A DNA stretch of 64,000 nt. Origin: DATJOJ01 sp035507035. Lineage in GTDB: Bacteria > Acidobacteriota > Terriglobia > Terriglobales > Acidobacteriaceae. The stretch is from NCBI GenBank assembly GCA_035507035.1, contig DATJOJ010000051.1, positions 1 through 64,000 on the forward strand, in the 5' to 3' direction. Shown in pieces: positions 26,321-33,432 of the stretch (positions within the stretch are counted from its first letter, which is position 1; the number at the start of each line of letters is the position of its first letter). The translations under genes and the position numbers were made by a program. The notes beneath the pieces were generated by a model, which made no database searches, was not told where the DNA came from, and was given only the letters and a program-made list of their open reading frames with translations.

Positions 26321-27391
26321 TCATTGATCTCGGTCGCTCTCGACGGAGTCATTGTGCGCGATCTGCTCTGTTTGTTGGTCGGCTCGAGCCAACTCTACCT
26401 TGTCGGCCATCGCATACTTGAGCGCGTCAATTCCCTTCCCGGTGACGGCGGAAATCGGAAACAGCTCGAGATTCTGTTTCTTGCAATAACGCTTGAGCTT
26501 GGCCAGTTTGTTTTTGTTGGCGACGTCGATTTTGGATGCGGCCATAATCATCGGCTTCTGCTCGAGCTTGGCGCCGAAACTCTGGAGCTCGCCCATGATG
26601 ACTTCGACGTCTTTCACCGGATCGGGACGGCCGCTGGAATCGGAGACATCGACGAGATGGACCAAGAGACGAGTGCGTTCAATGTGTCGCAGAAATTGGG
26701 TGCCGAGACCGGAGCCGGTGTGAGCACCTTCGATGAGACCGGGGATGTCGGCGACGACGAAGCTGCGCTCTTCATTCGCTTGACCCACAACGACCACACC
26801 CAAATTCGGCTCGAGCGTAGTGAAGGGATAATCGGCGATCTTGGGGCGAGCGGCGGAGATACGCGAAATAAGCGTGGACTTGCCGACGTTGGGAAAGCCG
26901 ACGAGGCCGACATCGGCGAGAAGCTTCAGTTCAAGACGGAAGACGCGTTCTTCGCCGGGGCGACCGTCTTCGTGCTCACGCGGAGCCTGATGAGTGGAAG
27001 TCGCAAAGCGGGCGTTGCCACGGCCTCCGCGGCCACCGTGGGCGATGATGATGCGGTCGTCGGCATGGGAGAAGTCGTGGACGATCTGGCCGGTTTCGGC
27101 GTCGAAGACGAGGGTGCCGACGGGGACTTTCAAGAGAACGTCAACGCCTTCGCGACCGGTTTTGTTGGAACCTTCACCGTGGCGTCCGCGCTCGGCCTTG
27201 TATTCGGGGTTGAAGCGGAAATGCACGAGCGTGTTGTGGCGTTCGCTGGATTCCATGAGGACATCGCCGCCCTTGCCGCCGTCGCCGCCAGAAGGACCGC
27301 CGCGGGGAACGAATTTTTCGCGGCGAAAGGCCATGCAGCCGTTACCGCCGTCACCGGCTTTTACGCGAATTGTGGCTTCATCGATGAACAT
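26321..27391 (-). CDS. obgE: GTPase Obg
   Basis: A 356-residue GTPase with the glycine-rich Obg fold first (KAGDGGNGCMAFRREK, GGPSGGDGGKGGDV), then the G domain: P-loop GFPNVGKSTLI, switch YPFTTLEPNLG, G3 DIPGLIEGAHTG and G4 ASKID. It acts in late 50S assembly and stress control. The start is the ATG at 27391 (MFIDEATIRVKAGDGG). In many bacteria the order is rplU-rpmA-obgE; here 1.9 kb carrying a restriction endonuclease on the other strand separates obgE from rpmA. A 364-codon antisense frame is a shadow. Confidence 0.97.
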   Translation of the reverse strand: MFIDEATIRVKAGDGGNGCMAFRREKFVPRGGPSGGDGGKGGDVLMESSERHNTLVHFRFNPEYKAERGRHGEGSNKTGREGVDVLLKVPVGTLVFDAETGQIVHDFSHADDRIIIAHGGRGGRGNARFATSTHQAPREHEDGRPGEERVFRLELKLLADVGLVGFPNVGKSTLISRISAARPKIADYPFTTLEPNLGVVVVGQANEERSFVVADIPGLIEGAHTGSGLGTQFLRHIERTRLLVHLVDVSDSSGRPDPVKDVEVIMGELQSFGAKLEQKPMIMAASKIDVANKNKLAKLKRYCKKQNLELFPISAVTGKGIDALKYAMADKVELARADQQTEQIAHNDSVESDRDQ

Positions 27392-27397
27392 AGCTTC

Positions 27398-27421
27398 TAG
27401 CTGTCAGCTCTCAGTCATCAG
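27398..27421. repeat. CTGTCAGCTCTCAG-type dispersed repeat
   Basis: A tract of CTGTCAGCTCTCAGTCATCAGC type just upstream of the obgE start, a member of the family at 6680-6715 and 29598-29628. Confidence 0.5.
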
Positions 27422-27433
27422 CGTTCGGTAAAT

Positions 27434-27500
27434 CCGTCGTTGGTCGTTGGTTATTGGCCGTTAGAAACGTAAACACAGAGGCACAGAGGCACACAGGGAA
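27434..27500. repeat. Two dispersed repeats side by side (GTCGTTGGT and ACACAGAGG types)
   Basis: 27434-27461 is a GTCGTTGGTCGTTGG tract; 27471-27500 is an ACACAGAGGCACAGAGG tract. Both families occur elsewhere in the window only between genes. Confidence 0.6.
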
Positions 27501-27517
27501 ATAAAATCAGAAACCCA

Positions 27518-27559
27518 GTTCCCGGCCCTTACGCGGATTGCGGCTTCGTCGATAGACAT
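27518..27559 (-). pseudogene. Diverged partial copy of the obgE 5' end
   Basis: On the minus strand the 14 codons from an ATG at 27559 read MSIDEAAIRVRAGN, against MFIDEATIRVKAGD at the true obgE start; 33 of 42 bases agree and several differences are silent. After codon 14 the similarity ends and the frame runs into repeat DNA. It lies 168 bp upstream of obgE and at the obgE side of the inserted restriction gene. Confidence 0.65.
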
Positions 27560-27629
27560 GAATTCGACTGTCTGGCTTGACCAATAACCGCCGGGACGTG
27601 CGTCCTTAAACGGGCGACATGGCGCGACG

Positions 27630-27866
27630 CTAGCGTCGTCGGATGCCTACTCTATCCAAGTCCTCGATGTGCCTGAAAACAACCTCCATGGCTTGGGTCA
27701 CGCTCTCGTCCTCACCTGCCCCGTCTAGGTCGGCGATCTCCGAGTGCACCTGGCGTAGGATTGCCAAAGTGCGTGCCGCAGATGCCGTGTTGCGGCTTAG
27801 GGCCGCGTACCGTCGCCGCTTGCGCTTTGATTTGGCTCGCGAGGTTTTGTCCGTTTTTGCCAGCAT
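27630..27866 (-). CDS. Small hypothetical protein
   Basis: A 78-residue frame from the ATG at 27866 (open to about 154 residues if an upstream start is used). It begins with a very basic run (SRAKSKRKRRR) and then a possible helix NTASAARTLAILRQVHSEIADL and an acidic part. I recognise no family. It diverges from the restriction endonuclease gene. Its stop codon lies inside a perfect 14-bp palindrome CGACGCTAGCGTCG (27625-27638). The opposite strand is also open here, so this is a weak call. Confidence 0.3.
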   Translation of the reverse strand: MLAKTDKTSRAKSKRKRRRYAALSRNTASAARTLAILRQVHSEIADLDGAGEDESVTQAMEVVFRHIEDLDRVGIRRR

Positions 27867-28112
27867 TGGCACCCCCAGGACCGCGCCAATGCTGCTACGA
27901 GCACTGTCGCTTCGGCCTACTAGCCAGAATGTGCCATCGCTGGCTATTTTGCAAGTCCTTAGAGCCTGCGGTCGCCGCGTGCTGGGGTCGTTATCAGCTA
28001 GGGGATCGGATTGCTTTGGCGGGGAAATGCGAGCCGTGGTTGCACTGTTCGGCGTTTCCGAACACAATGTCGAAGGTTGCCTTGCTCCAAGCACGCTCTT
28101 AGAGGCTCAAAG

Positions 28113-29129
28113 ATGAACAAACTCACGTTCTTCCGGGTAGGCGAAGTCTATACCAATGATCAGATTCGATTCTCCCTGGACCTTGAAAATCTCGGGGGGA
28201 TACGGCCTTCTCTGGCGCCGGACGGCACCGTGCGGCATGTTGCGGTGATCACCGCTACAGCTGACTCGGGCAGGGTGCTTGCGGAGAACCCTTATCATGA
28301 CAGGATCGAGGGAGACATCCTCGTCTACACCGCTCGGGGCCGAGAGGGAGATCAAGAACTGGCCGGCAGAAACAAGCGACTCGTAGAACAGTACGCGACG
28401 CCCACGCCGTTTTTTGGCTTCGCTAATATCGGAAGACAGACCTACCGCTTTCTCGGACTCCTAGAGTTGCTCCGACACTATCAGGAGAACCAAGCGGATA
28501 GAAAGGGCAAGCTGCGCAGGGTCTGGCTTTTCGAATTCCGGATTCACGATCTACCGGAGATTGTTCCTATTGAGGATGCGAGGGCTGTCTCGGCGTCCAT
28601 TTTGGCCGAATCACGCCGAGCCGGCCACCTGGACAGCTTGGAGCGCGAGGTCGCACCCCTTCCGTCGGACAACGAGCAGGCCGCGGCAGCGCCAGCCATT
28701 GAGACCGTGAGGGTGCAGCTCTTTCAGTTCAGGCCTATTGATTTCGAGCACTTCATCCGTCTGGTCCTCGAGAAGAACGGCTTTGTCAATGTCTCTGTGA
28801 CGCGGGCGACGGGCGATGGCGGCGTCGACCTGGACGCATTCGTCGACGAAAAAAACGAGTTCTTCGCTGGCACTCACGTGCAGGCGCAAGTGAAGCGATG
28901 GCGTCACGCCGTCGGAAGCCCGGAGATCAACAGCTTCAGGGGAGCACTAAGCACGACCGCTAAGGGGGTTTTCATCACGACCAGTCACTTCACGCGTGCT
29001 GCGCTAGTCGAGGCGAGGCATGAGACGAAGCCCTCGATTGCACTGGTGGACGGGGAAAAACTGGCAGCGTTAATCATTCGCAACCGAATTCCGACCGACG
29101 GATCATGCGCCCCGCGCCCAGACGTCTAG
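28113..29129 (+). CDS. Restriction endonuclease: SRA-like N-terminus plus Mrr catalytic domain
   Basis: A 338-residue protein from the ATG at 28113 (MNKLTFFRVGEVY). Residues about 1-145 resemble an SRA/PUA-like reader: GDILVYTARGREGDQELAGRNKRL is the type of block found in YDG/SRA and related domains. Residues about 205-320 form an Mrr-type PD-(D/E)xK nuclease: FEHFIRLVLEKNGF, TGDGGVDLDAF (Asp239) and QAQVKRW (Gln259, Lys261), then GVFITTSHFT. Together this suggests a modification-dependent (type IV) restriction enzyme acting on methylated foreign DNA. No methyltransferase is adjacent, which agrees with type IV. The gene lies against the surrounding strand, between rpmA and obgE, and looks acquired. 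Confidence 0.82.
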   Translation: MNKLTFFRVGEVYTNDQIRFSLDLENLGGIRPSLAPDGTVRHVAVITATADSGRVLAENPYHDRIEGDILVYTARGREGDQELAGRNKRLVEQYATPTPFFGFANIGRQTYRFLGLLELLRHYQENQADRKGKLRRVWLFEFRIHDLPEIVPIEDARAVSASILAESRRAGHLDSLEREVAPLPSDNEQAAAAPAIETVRVQLFQFRPIDFEHFIRLVLEKNGFVNVSVTRATGDGGVDLDAFVDEKNEFFAGTHVQAQVKRWRHAVGSPEINSFRGALSTTAKGVFITTSHFTRAALVEARHETKPSIALVDGEKLAALIIRNRIPTDGSCAPRPDV

Positions 29130-29277
29130 GTGACTGGGCTGCGTCGCCATATCGGGGCAAACGTCAGATTGGGCCGTGGGCCGGGCTGCTTGGCCGGCGA
29201 TTCGGTCGGGCTCTAAATCGAGGTATACCACGAAATATTGCGAGTTCAGGTCGAGGCCGGCGCACGAAAGTATCTAC

Positions 29278-29298
29278 TTATACACAATTTTATTCACA
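29278..29298 (+). other. Two tandem DnaA-box-like 9-mers
   Basis: TTATACACA (29278-29286) and TTATTCACA (29290-29298) both match TTATNCACA, same direction, 3 bp apart, in AT-rich sequence between the restriction gene and the rpmA stop. Two boxes are too few to call an origin. Confidence 0.4.
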
Positions 29299-29300
29299 GC

Positions 29301-29564
29301 CTACTTCGCTTCGACGGGCTCGATCATGACGTACTTGCCCATCGAGCCGCGATCGGCAAACTTGATGCGGCCAGTGATCTTGGCGAAGAGAGTGTCGTCC
29401 TTGCCTTTGCCGACATTGAGTCCGGGCTTCACGCGAGTGCCGCGCTGACGAACGATGATCGTACCGCCAGGAACCAGTTGTCCACCAAATGCCTTAAAGC
29501 CGAGCCGCTGGGAATTCGAGTCGCGGCCGTTGCGTGATGTGCCTTGTCCTTTTTTGTGTGCCAT
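29301..29564 (-). CDS. rpmA: 50S ribosomal protein L27
   Basis: An 87-residue protein, normal length, starting MAHKKGQGTSRNGRDSNSQRLG and containing VPGGTIIVRQRGTRVKPG. The N-terminal tail reaches the peptidyl-transferase centre. There is no N-terminal extension of the Firmicutes type that needs cleavage. It follows rplU by 66 bp, with a CTGTCAGC-type repeat in between. Confidence 0.98.
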   Translation of the reverse strand: MAHKKGQGTSRNGRDSNSQRLGFKAFGGQLVPGGTIIVRQRGTRVKPGLNVGKGKDDTLFAKITGRIKFADRGSMGKYVMIEPVEAK

Positions 29565-29597
29565 AGGTCCGTCTCCGGTTTCGAGATGACTTTCGTT

Positions 29598-29628
29598 ATC
29601 GGCTGTCAGCTCTCAGCCGTCAGCTTTC
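29598..29628. repeat. CTGTCAGCTCTCAG-type dispersed repeat
   Basis: The gap between rplU and rpmA is occupied by CTGTCAGCTCTCAGCCGTCAGC-like units, the same family as at 6680-6715 and 27398-27421. Since rplU and rpmA are normally co-transcribed, the repeat would be in the mRNA. Confidence 0.5.
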
Positions 29629-29630
29629 AT

Positions 29631-30098
29631 CTACTTCTTCTTTTTTGGTGTTGCCTTTTTGGCTGCCGATTTCTTAGTAGCTTTCTTTTTCGCCGGTGCC
29701 TTGGCCTTCGCTTCTACTTCGTGCTCGGGCTTTGCGACTTTCTTGGGCTTTGGTTCCTTTTTTGGAAGTTCAGGAGCGGTGAACTTTTGACCGTCGAAGG
29801 CAATCTCAACGATCCGCACTGCGGTAAAAGCCTGGCGATGGCCGCGCAGCTTTTTGTATTGCTTCTTGCGCTTGTAATGAAAAACGAGGATTTTCTTCTC
29901 GCGTCCCTGTTCGACGATCTGGCCGACCACGCGCGCGTTGGCCTCGGGCTTGTTGATCTGGCCGGCCTCGGGCGAGACCGCGAGGACTTCGCTAAACTCG
30001 ATCTTGCCGTCGGTGCCGGTGCCCTGGCTTTCGACTCGAATCACATCGCCGGGCGCCACCCGGTATTGCTTGCCACCGGCGCGGATAACCGCGTACAT
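29631..30098 (-). CDS. rplU: 50S ribosomal protein L21 with long Lys/Ala-rich tail
   Basis: A 155-residue protein from the ATG at 30098 (MYAVIRAGGKQYRVAPGD) with GGAGG upstream. Residues 1 to about 103 are ordinary L21, including FHYKRKKQYKKLRGHRQ. About 50 extra residues follow, rich in Lys, Ala and Pro and ending KKSAAKKATPKKKK, like histone-H1-type tails. Typical L21 is about 103 residues. The tail probably contacts rRNA or is unstructured. The gene heads the rplU-rpmA unit. Confidence 0.96.
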   Translation of the reverse strand: MYAVIRAGGKQYRVAPGDVIRVESQGTGTDGKIEFSEVLAVSPEAGQINKPEANARVVGQIVEQGREKKILVFHYKRKKQYKKLRGHRQAFTAVRIVEIAFDGQKFTAPELPKKEPKPKKVAKPEHEVEAKAKAPAKKKATKKSAAKKATPKKKK

Positions 30099-30247
30099 AC
30101 TTATGCCTCCGTCAAAAACGCTTCGTCGCGCCCAAGCGCGAATCGAGCAACTAAAGTTTTTCGTGCTTGCTGCTTCCGCGTCGGCGCTCTCGGCAACGAA
30201 TGCGGCCGGCCCCAGAACGGGACCGCGAGTACAGGCAAACAGCACTT

Positions 30248-30277
30248 ATTTTACCGTCTGACAGGAAAAACGGTCAA
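30248..30277 (-). promoter_or_regulatory. Promoter of rplU-rpmA
   Basis: On the minus strand TTGACC (30277-30272), an 18-bp spacer and TAAAAT (30253-30248) make a good sigma70-type promoter. The predicted start near 30240 gives a leader of about 140 nt before the rplU ATG, long enough for autoregulation by ribosomal protein, although no known leader motif was recognised. Confidence 0.65.
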
Positions 30278-30364
30278 ACGGAAGGTCACTATGATCTCCC
30301 TATGGCCGATGGAAGTGAGCTTCCTCACCCCGCCGGAGACAGGGCTTCGGAATGACGCCTTTTT

Positions 30365-30393
30365 TTATTTCTGATTGTCTTATTTCTGATTGT
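30365..30393. repeat. 14-bp tandem duplication at the Nudix gene 3' end
   Basis: TTATTTCTGATTGT occurs at 30365-30378 and again at 30380-30393. The second copy contains the last codons and stop of the Nudix gene. Confidence 0.7.
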
Positions 30394-30934
30394 TCAGCCA
30401 CAGCACGCCAGCGATGGTTTTGCCGTCCAAAATCTTGCCGGTTGTCACCATGCGGACGGCCTCTTTCAAAGGAAAGAATCTTACCTGGATGACCTCGTCT
30501 TCCTCGGGCTCGGCGGTCCCGGCTTGGAGATCGCGAGCGAGGTAGACCGCCATGGTCTCGTCGACGAATCCGGGACTGGCATAGTAACGAAAAATTCGCT
30601 TCCAGCGGCGTGCCGAGAAGCCCGTTTCCTCGCGGAGTTCGCGCTTGGCAGCGACGAGTTCGCTTTCGCCCTCATCGATGCGGCCAGCGCAAAGTTCCCA
30701 TAGATACTGCTGGGCGGCGTGGCGATATTGGCGCAAGAGCAGGACGCGGGGCTCAGAACTGCTGTCATCGACTGGCATTACGACGACCGAACCGGAGTGG
30801 CGAACGATGTCGCGGCGGGCCTGGATTCCGGAGGGTTCGAGGACTTGATCGGTGGTGATCCAAAAAACCGGTCCGCGATAAACTTCGCGCGAAGAGAGGA
30901 CCTGCGCTTTTTTCTTTTCTGACTTTTTCGGCAT
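30380..30934 (-). CDS. Nudix hydrolase (ADP-ribose pyrophosphatase-like)
   Basis: A 184-residue protein from the ATG at 30934 (MPKKSEKKKAQVLSSREVY). The Nudix box is complete: GRIDEGESELVAAKREL then REETGF. The N-terminal beta region and LLLRQYRHAAQQYLWELCAG are typical of ADP-sugar pyrophosphatases. A TATATT box ends 6 bp before the start codon and there is no Shine-Dalgarno sequence, so the mRNA may be leaderless. It diverges from the DUF2520 gene. Confidence 0.92.
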   Translation of the reverse strand: MPKKSEKKKAQVLSSREVYRGPVFWITTDQVLEPSGIQARRDIVRHSGSVVVMPVDDSSSEPRVLLLRQYRHAAQQYLWELCAGRIDEGESELVAAKRELREETGFSARRWKRIFRYYASPGFVDETMAVYLARDLQAGTAEPEEDEVIQVRFFPLKEAVRMVTTGKILDGKTIAGVLWLNNQK

Positions 30935-31008
30935 GAAAACAATATACGGGATCAGCCGCGCTGCGGGAACTTTGCTGAGCAGGCAAACAGCCTGATATGC
31001 TGCCCGCG

Positions 31009-31860
31009 ATGGCCGCGAAGCCAAGCATTGCGATTGTGGGAGCGGGGAGATTGGGATCGGCGCTGGTTCCCGCGTTGATGAGCGCAGGTTATAGGATTGC
31101 GGAAATCATTTCGCGGAGGCAAGGGGGTTCGCGACGCAAAGCCTTAGCGCTGGCACAGAAAGCAAGAGCGCGGATCTCCAGCCTCAGGGATGCCCGGCTC
31201 GATGCGGATTTGATCTGGTTCTGCGTTCCCGACCGGGAGATCGCGAGAGTGGCCAAGGCCCTGGCGGAGAAAGCCGGGCGAAAAAAATTGGCGTTTCATT
31301 CAAGTGGGGCTTTGACGAGCGACGAACTCGAAGGGCTGCGGAAGCGTGGGGCGGCAGTGGCCTCGGTCCATCCCTTGATGACTTTTGTGACAGGGAGTGA
31401 GTCTGCGCTGTCAGGCGTGCCGTTTGCTCTGGAAGGCGATGCGGCGGCGGTGCGGATCGCACGGCGTATCGTGCGCGATCTTAGAGCAATTCCATACACG
31501 ATCCGGAAGACGGATAAAGCTGCCTATCATGCGTGGGGAGCATTCACGTCGCCGCTGATCGTGGCACTACTGGCGTCCGCAGAACAGGTGGCGGGAGCAG
31601 CCGGAGTCGGCGTGGTAAACGCACGCCAAAGAATGCTGCCGATCGTGAGACAGACGGTTGAGAACTATGCGAGGCTTGGGCCGGCTGGAGCTTCCAGCGG
31701 ACCGTGGGTGCGGGGAGACATCGAAACGGTGCGCAAGCACCTCAAGGTTCTGAAGAAAATTCCCGAGGCGCGGAGTGTTTATTTAGCTCTGGGACAAGCC
31801 ACGCTACGCTATTTGCCGGTGGGCAATCGGAAGAAGCTGCGAGCCCTGCTGAAATCTTAG
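31009..31860 (+). CDS. Rossmann-fold / DUF2520 reductase-like protein
   Basis: A 283-residue protein starting MAAKPSIAIVGAGRLGSALV at 31009 (an ATG at 30997 in frame is possible). N-terminal NAD(P)-binding Rossmann domain (about 1-115) with GAGRLG, LIWFCVPDREI and FHSSGALTSDEL; C-terminal helical DUF2520 domain (about 130-260) with YHAWGAFTSPLIVALL. The family resembles 6-phosphogluconate dehydrogenase and pyrroline-5-carboxylate reductase in fold, but the substrate is unknown. Its end overlaps the convergent HAD gene by 4 bp. Confidence 0.85.
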   Translation: MAAKPSIAIVGAGRLGSALVPALMSAGYRIAEIISRRQGGSRRKALALAQKARARISSLRDARLDADLIWFCVPDREIARVAKALAEKAGRKKLAFHSSGALTSDELEGLRKRGAAVASVHPLMTFVTGSESALSGVPFALEGDAAAVRIARRIVRDLRAIPYTIRKTDKAAYHAWGAFTSPLIVALLASAEQVAGAAGVGVVNARQRMLPIVRQTVENYARLGPAGASSGPWVRGDIETVRKHLKVLKKIPEARSVYLALGQATLRYLPVGNRKKLRALLKS

Positions 31861-32570
31861 ATCGATAGTTCGGTGCAGCACGCGACGCAGAGGTCGGGTT
31901 GCAGCGGCAGCAATTCGTCAGACTTGAAGATGCCGGTGCAAACGGCGATGACATGCGCGTTCGCCAAGCGAGCGGCCTTGATGTCTTCTGGCGTGTCCCC
32001 GATGAAGCAAATGGTGGCATCGTTGCCGAGCCTGCGCTTGGTTTCGGCGACCGCGGACCGAAAGATATCGGCACGATGTTCGTGCTGATCGCTGAAGCAG
32101 CCGAAAGAAAAATAATCGGCGAGGCCCGCGGCTTGCACTTTGCGCCAGCCAACTTCCTCCAAATTCCCGGACGCCAGTCCTAAGAGCTTGCCCTCAGATT
32201 TAAGTGTGGCCAGCAACTGCGGAACTCCGTCGAAGACGTGAGGAGTGATCGCGGCGGCATTATCGGAAACATCTCGGCAAACGGCAGCCAGGGCAGTTGG
32301 GAGATTTGCCTCGAAGGCTTGCGTTGAAACTCCCACCCGCGCAAGTGCGGCGCGAAGGATGCCAAGGTCAGTTTTGCCGTGATAGGCAACGCCCGCAATA
32401 GTGGTATCTACGCCGTACGCCTGCAGCATGGCGCGGTTCAATGCGTTGTAATGCACACGATCGCGGCTGGAAAGCAAGGTACCGTCGATGTCGAAGAGGA
32501 AAGCATCTGACTTGATCCAGCGAAAACCGTTTTGCTTGGTGGGAATTGATTGAACTTGCAGTTGATCCAT
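31857..32570 (-). CDS. HAD family hydrolase (phosphoglycolate-phosphatase-like)
   Basis: A 237-residue protein with motif I FLFDIDGTLL (about residue 25-34), a helical cap, motif II LASGNLEEVG, and motif IV FIGDTPEDIKAA. These define a HAD phosphatase of the phosphoglycolate/beta-phosphoglucomutase type. The substrate is not evident. It follows ymdB by 28 bp on the same strand and ends against the DUF2520 gene. Confidence 0.88.
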   Translation of the reverse strand: MDQLQVQSIPTKQNGFRWIKSDAFLFDIDGTLLSSRDRVHYNALNRAMLQAYGVDTTIAGVAYHGKTDLGILRAALARVGVSTQAFEANLPTALAAVCRDVSDNAAAITPHVFDGVPQLLATLKSEGKLLGLASGNLEEVGWRKVQAAGLADYFSFGCFSDQHEHRADIFRSAVAETKRRLGNDATICFIGDTPEDIKAARLANAHVIAVCTGIFKSDELLPLQPDLCVACCTELSI

Positions 32571-32598
32571 AGTTAGTTTTGATGACGACGCACTACCT

Positions 32599-33390
32599 TC
32601 AACTTATCATGAGGCGCTTGATTTCGCGGGCGTGGCCGGTGGTTTCGTCACAATCAACGACAGCGGCGCAGAGGCGCACATCGCCGGTGCCGGCCTCGAA
32701 CCGCACGGGCAGGTTGTTGAGGAATTTGCCGACGATCAATTCTTTCTTGACGCCGATGACGCTGTCGTAAGGACCAGTCATACCTACGTCGGTGATGTAG
32801 GCCGTTCCGCCGGGCAGCACGCGCTCGTCGGCGGTGGGAACGTGGGTGTGAGTTCCGACAACTAAGGTGACTCGTCCATCCAGGTACCATCCGAGGGACA
32901 TTTTTTCGGAGGTTGCTTCGGCGTGGATGTCAACAACGATGACTTTGGCTTTGACGTCGTTCAAAAGCTGGTCGGCGACGCGAAAGGGATCATCGTTCGA
33001 AGTCATGAAGACGCGGCCTTGCAGATTCAGCACGGCATAAGGCGTTTCTTTCTTTCTGCCTTGGTACAGTCCCCATCCCGGCAATCCTGGTGCGTAATTT
33101 GCCGGACGAAGCAGGCGCCGCGCGGGGCTGTAGGGATCGCCATTAGCGGTCTGGAAGTAATCAATGATCTCGCGCTTGTCCCAAATGTGATTGCCGGTGG
33201 TAATGACGTCGATACCCAATTCAAACAATTCTTCGGTCAGAGGCGGCGTAATACCGAAGCCGGCCGCGGCGTTTTCCCCATTAGCGATCACCAGATCGAT
33301 GGAGTACTGCTTGACGAGTTCCGGCAGGCGCTCCTTGACGATGGTTCGTCCGGGGCGGCCAAAAATGTCACCAATAAATAGAATGCGCAT
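32599..33390 (-). CDS. YmdB-type metallophosphoesterase
   Basis: A 263-residue protein from the ATG at 33390 (MRILFIGDIFGRPGR). Dimetal ligands are visible in GDIFGRPGR, NGENAAAGFG, TGNHIWDKREI, DIHAEATSEK and GTHTHVPTADE. The family (TIGR00282, YmdB of Bacillus) has 2',3'-cyclic-nucleotide phosphodiesterase activity and affects development and biofilm in Bacillus. It lies between the peptide-binding lipoprotein and the HAD gene, probably in one transcript. Confidence 0.93.
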   Translation of the reverse strand: MRILFIGDIFGRPGRTIVKERLPELVKQYSIDLVIANGENAAAGFGITPPLTEELFELGIDVITTGNHIWDKREIIDYFQTANGDPYSPARRLLRPANYAPGLPGWGLYQGRKKETPYAVLNLQGRVFMTSNDDPFRVADQLLNDVKAKVIVVDIHAEATSEKMSLGWYLDGRVTLVVGTHTHVPTADERVLPGGTAYITDVGMTGPYDSVIGVKKELIVGKFLNNLPVRFEAGTGDVRLCAAVVDCDETTGHAREIKRLMIS

Positions 33391-33432
33391 GGGCAAAAGC
33401 AGTTTCGATGGTAACACGCGAGTTCGAGATGG

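Noticed and set aside
26306..27400. Long open frame antisense to obgE
   Set aside because: Low-complexity Val/Gly/Asp composition complementary to obgE; no family resemblance.
27643..28116. 157-codon plus-strand frame before the restriction gene
   Set aside because: No ribosome-binding site, no domain, and the opposite strand is equally open; not enough to call it.
29278..29298. Chromosomal replication origin
   Set aside because: Only two DnaA-like boxes and no dnaA, dnaN or DUE nearby.
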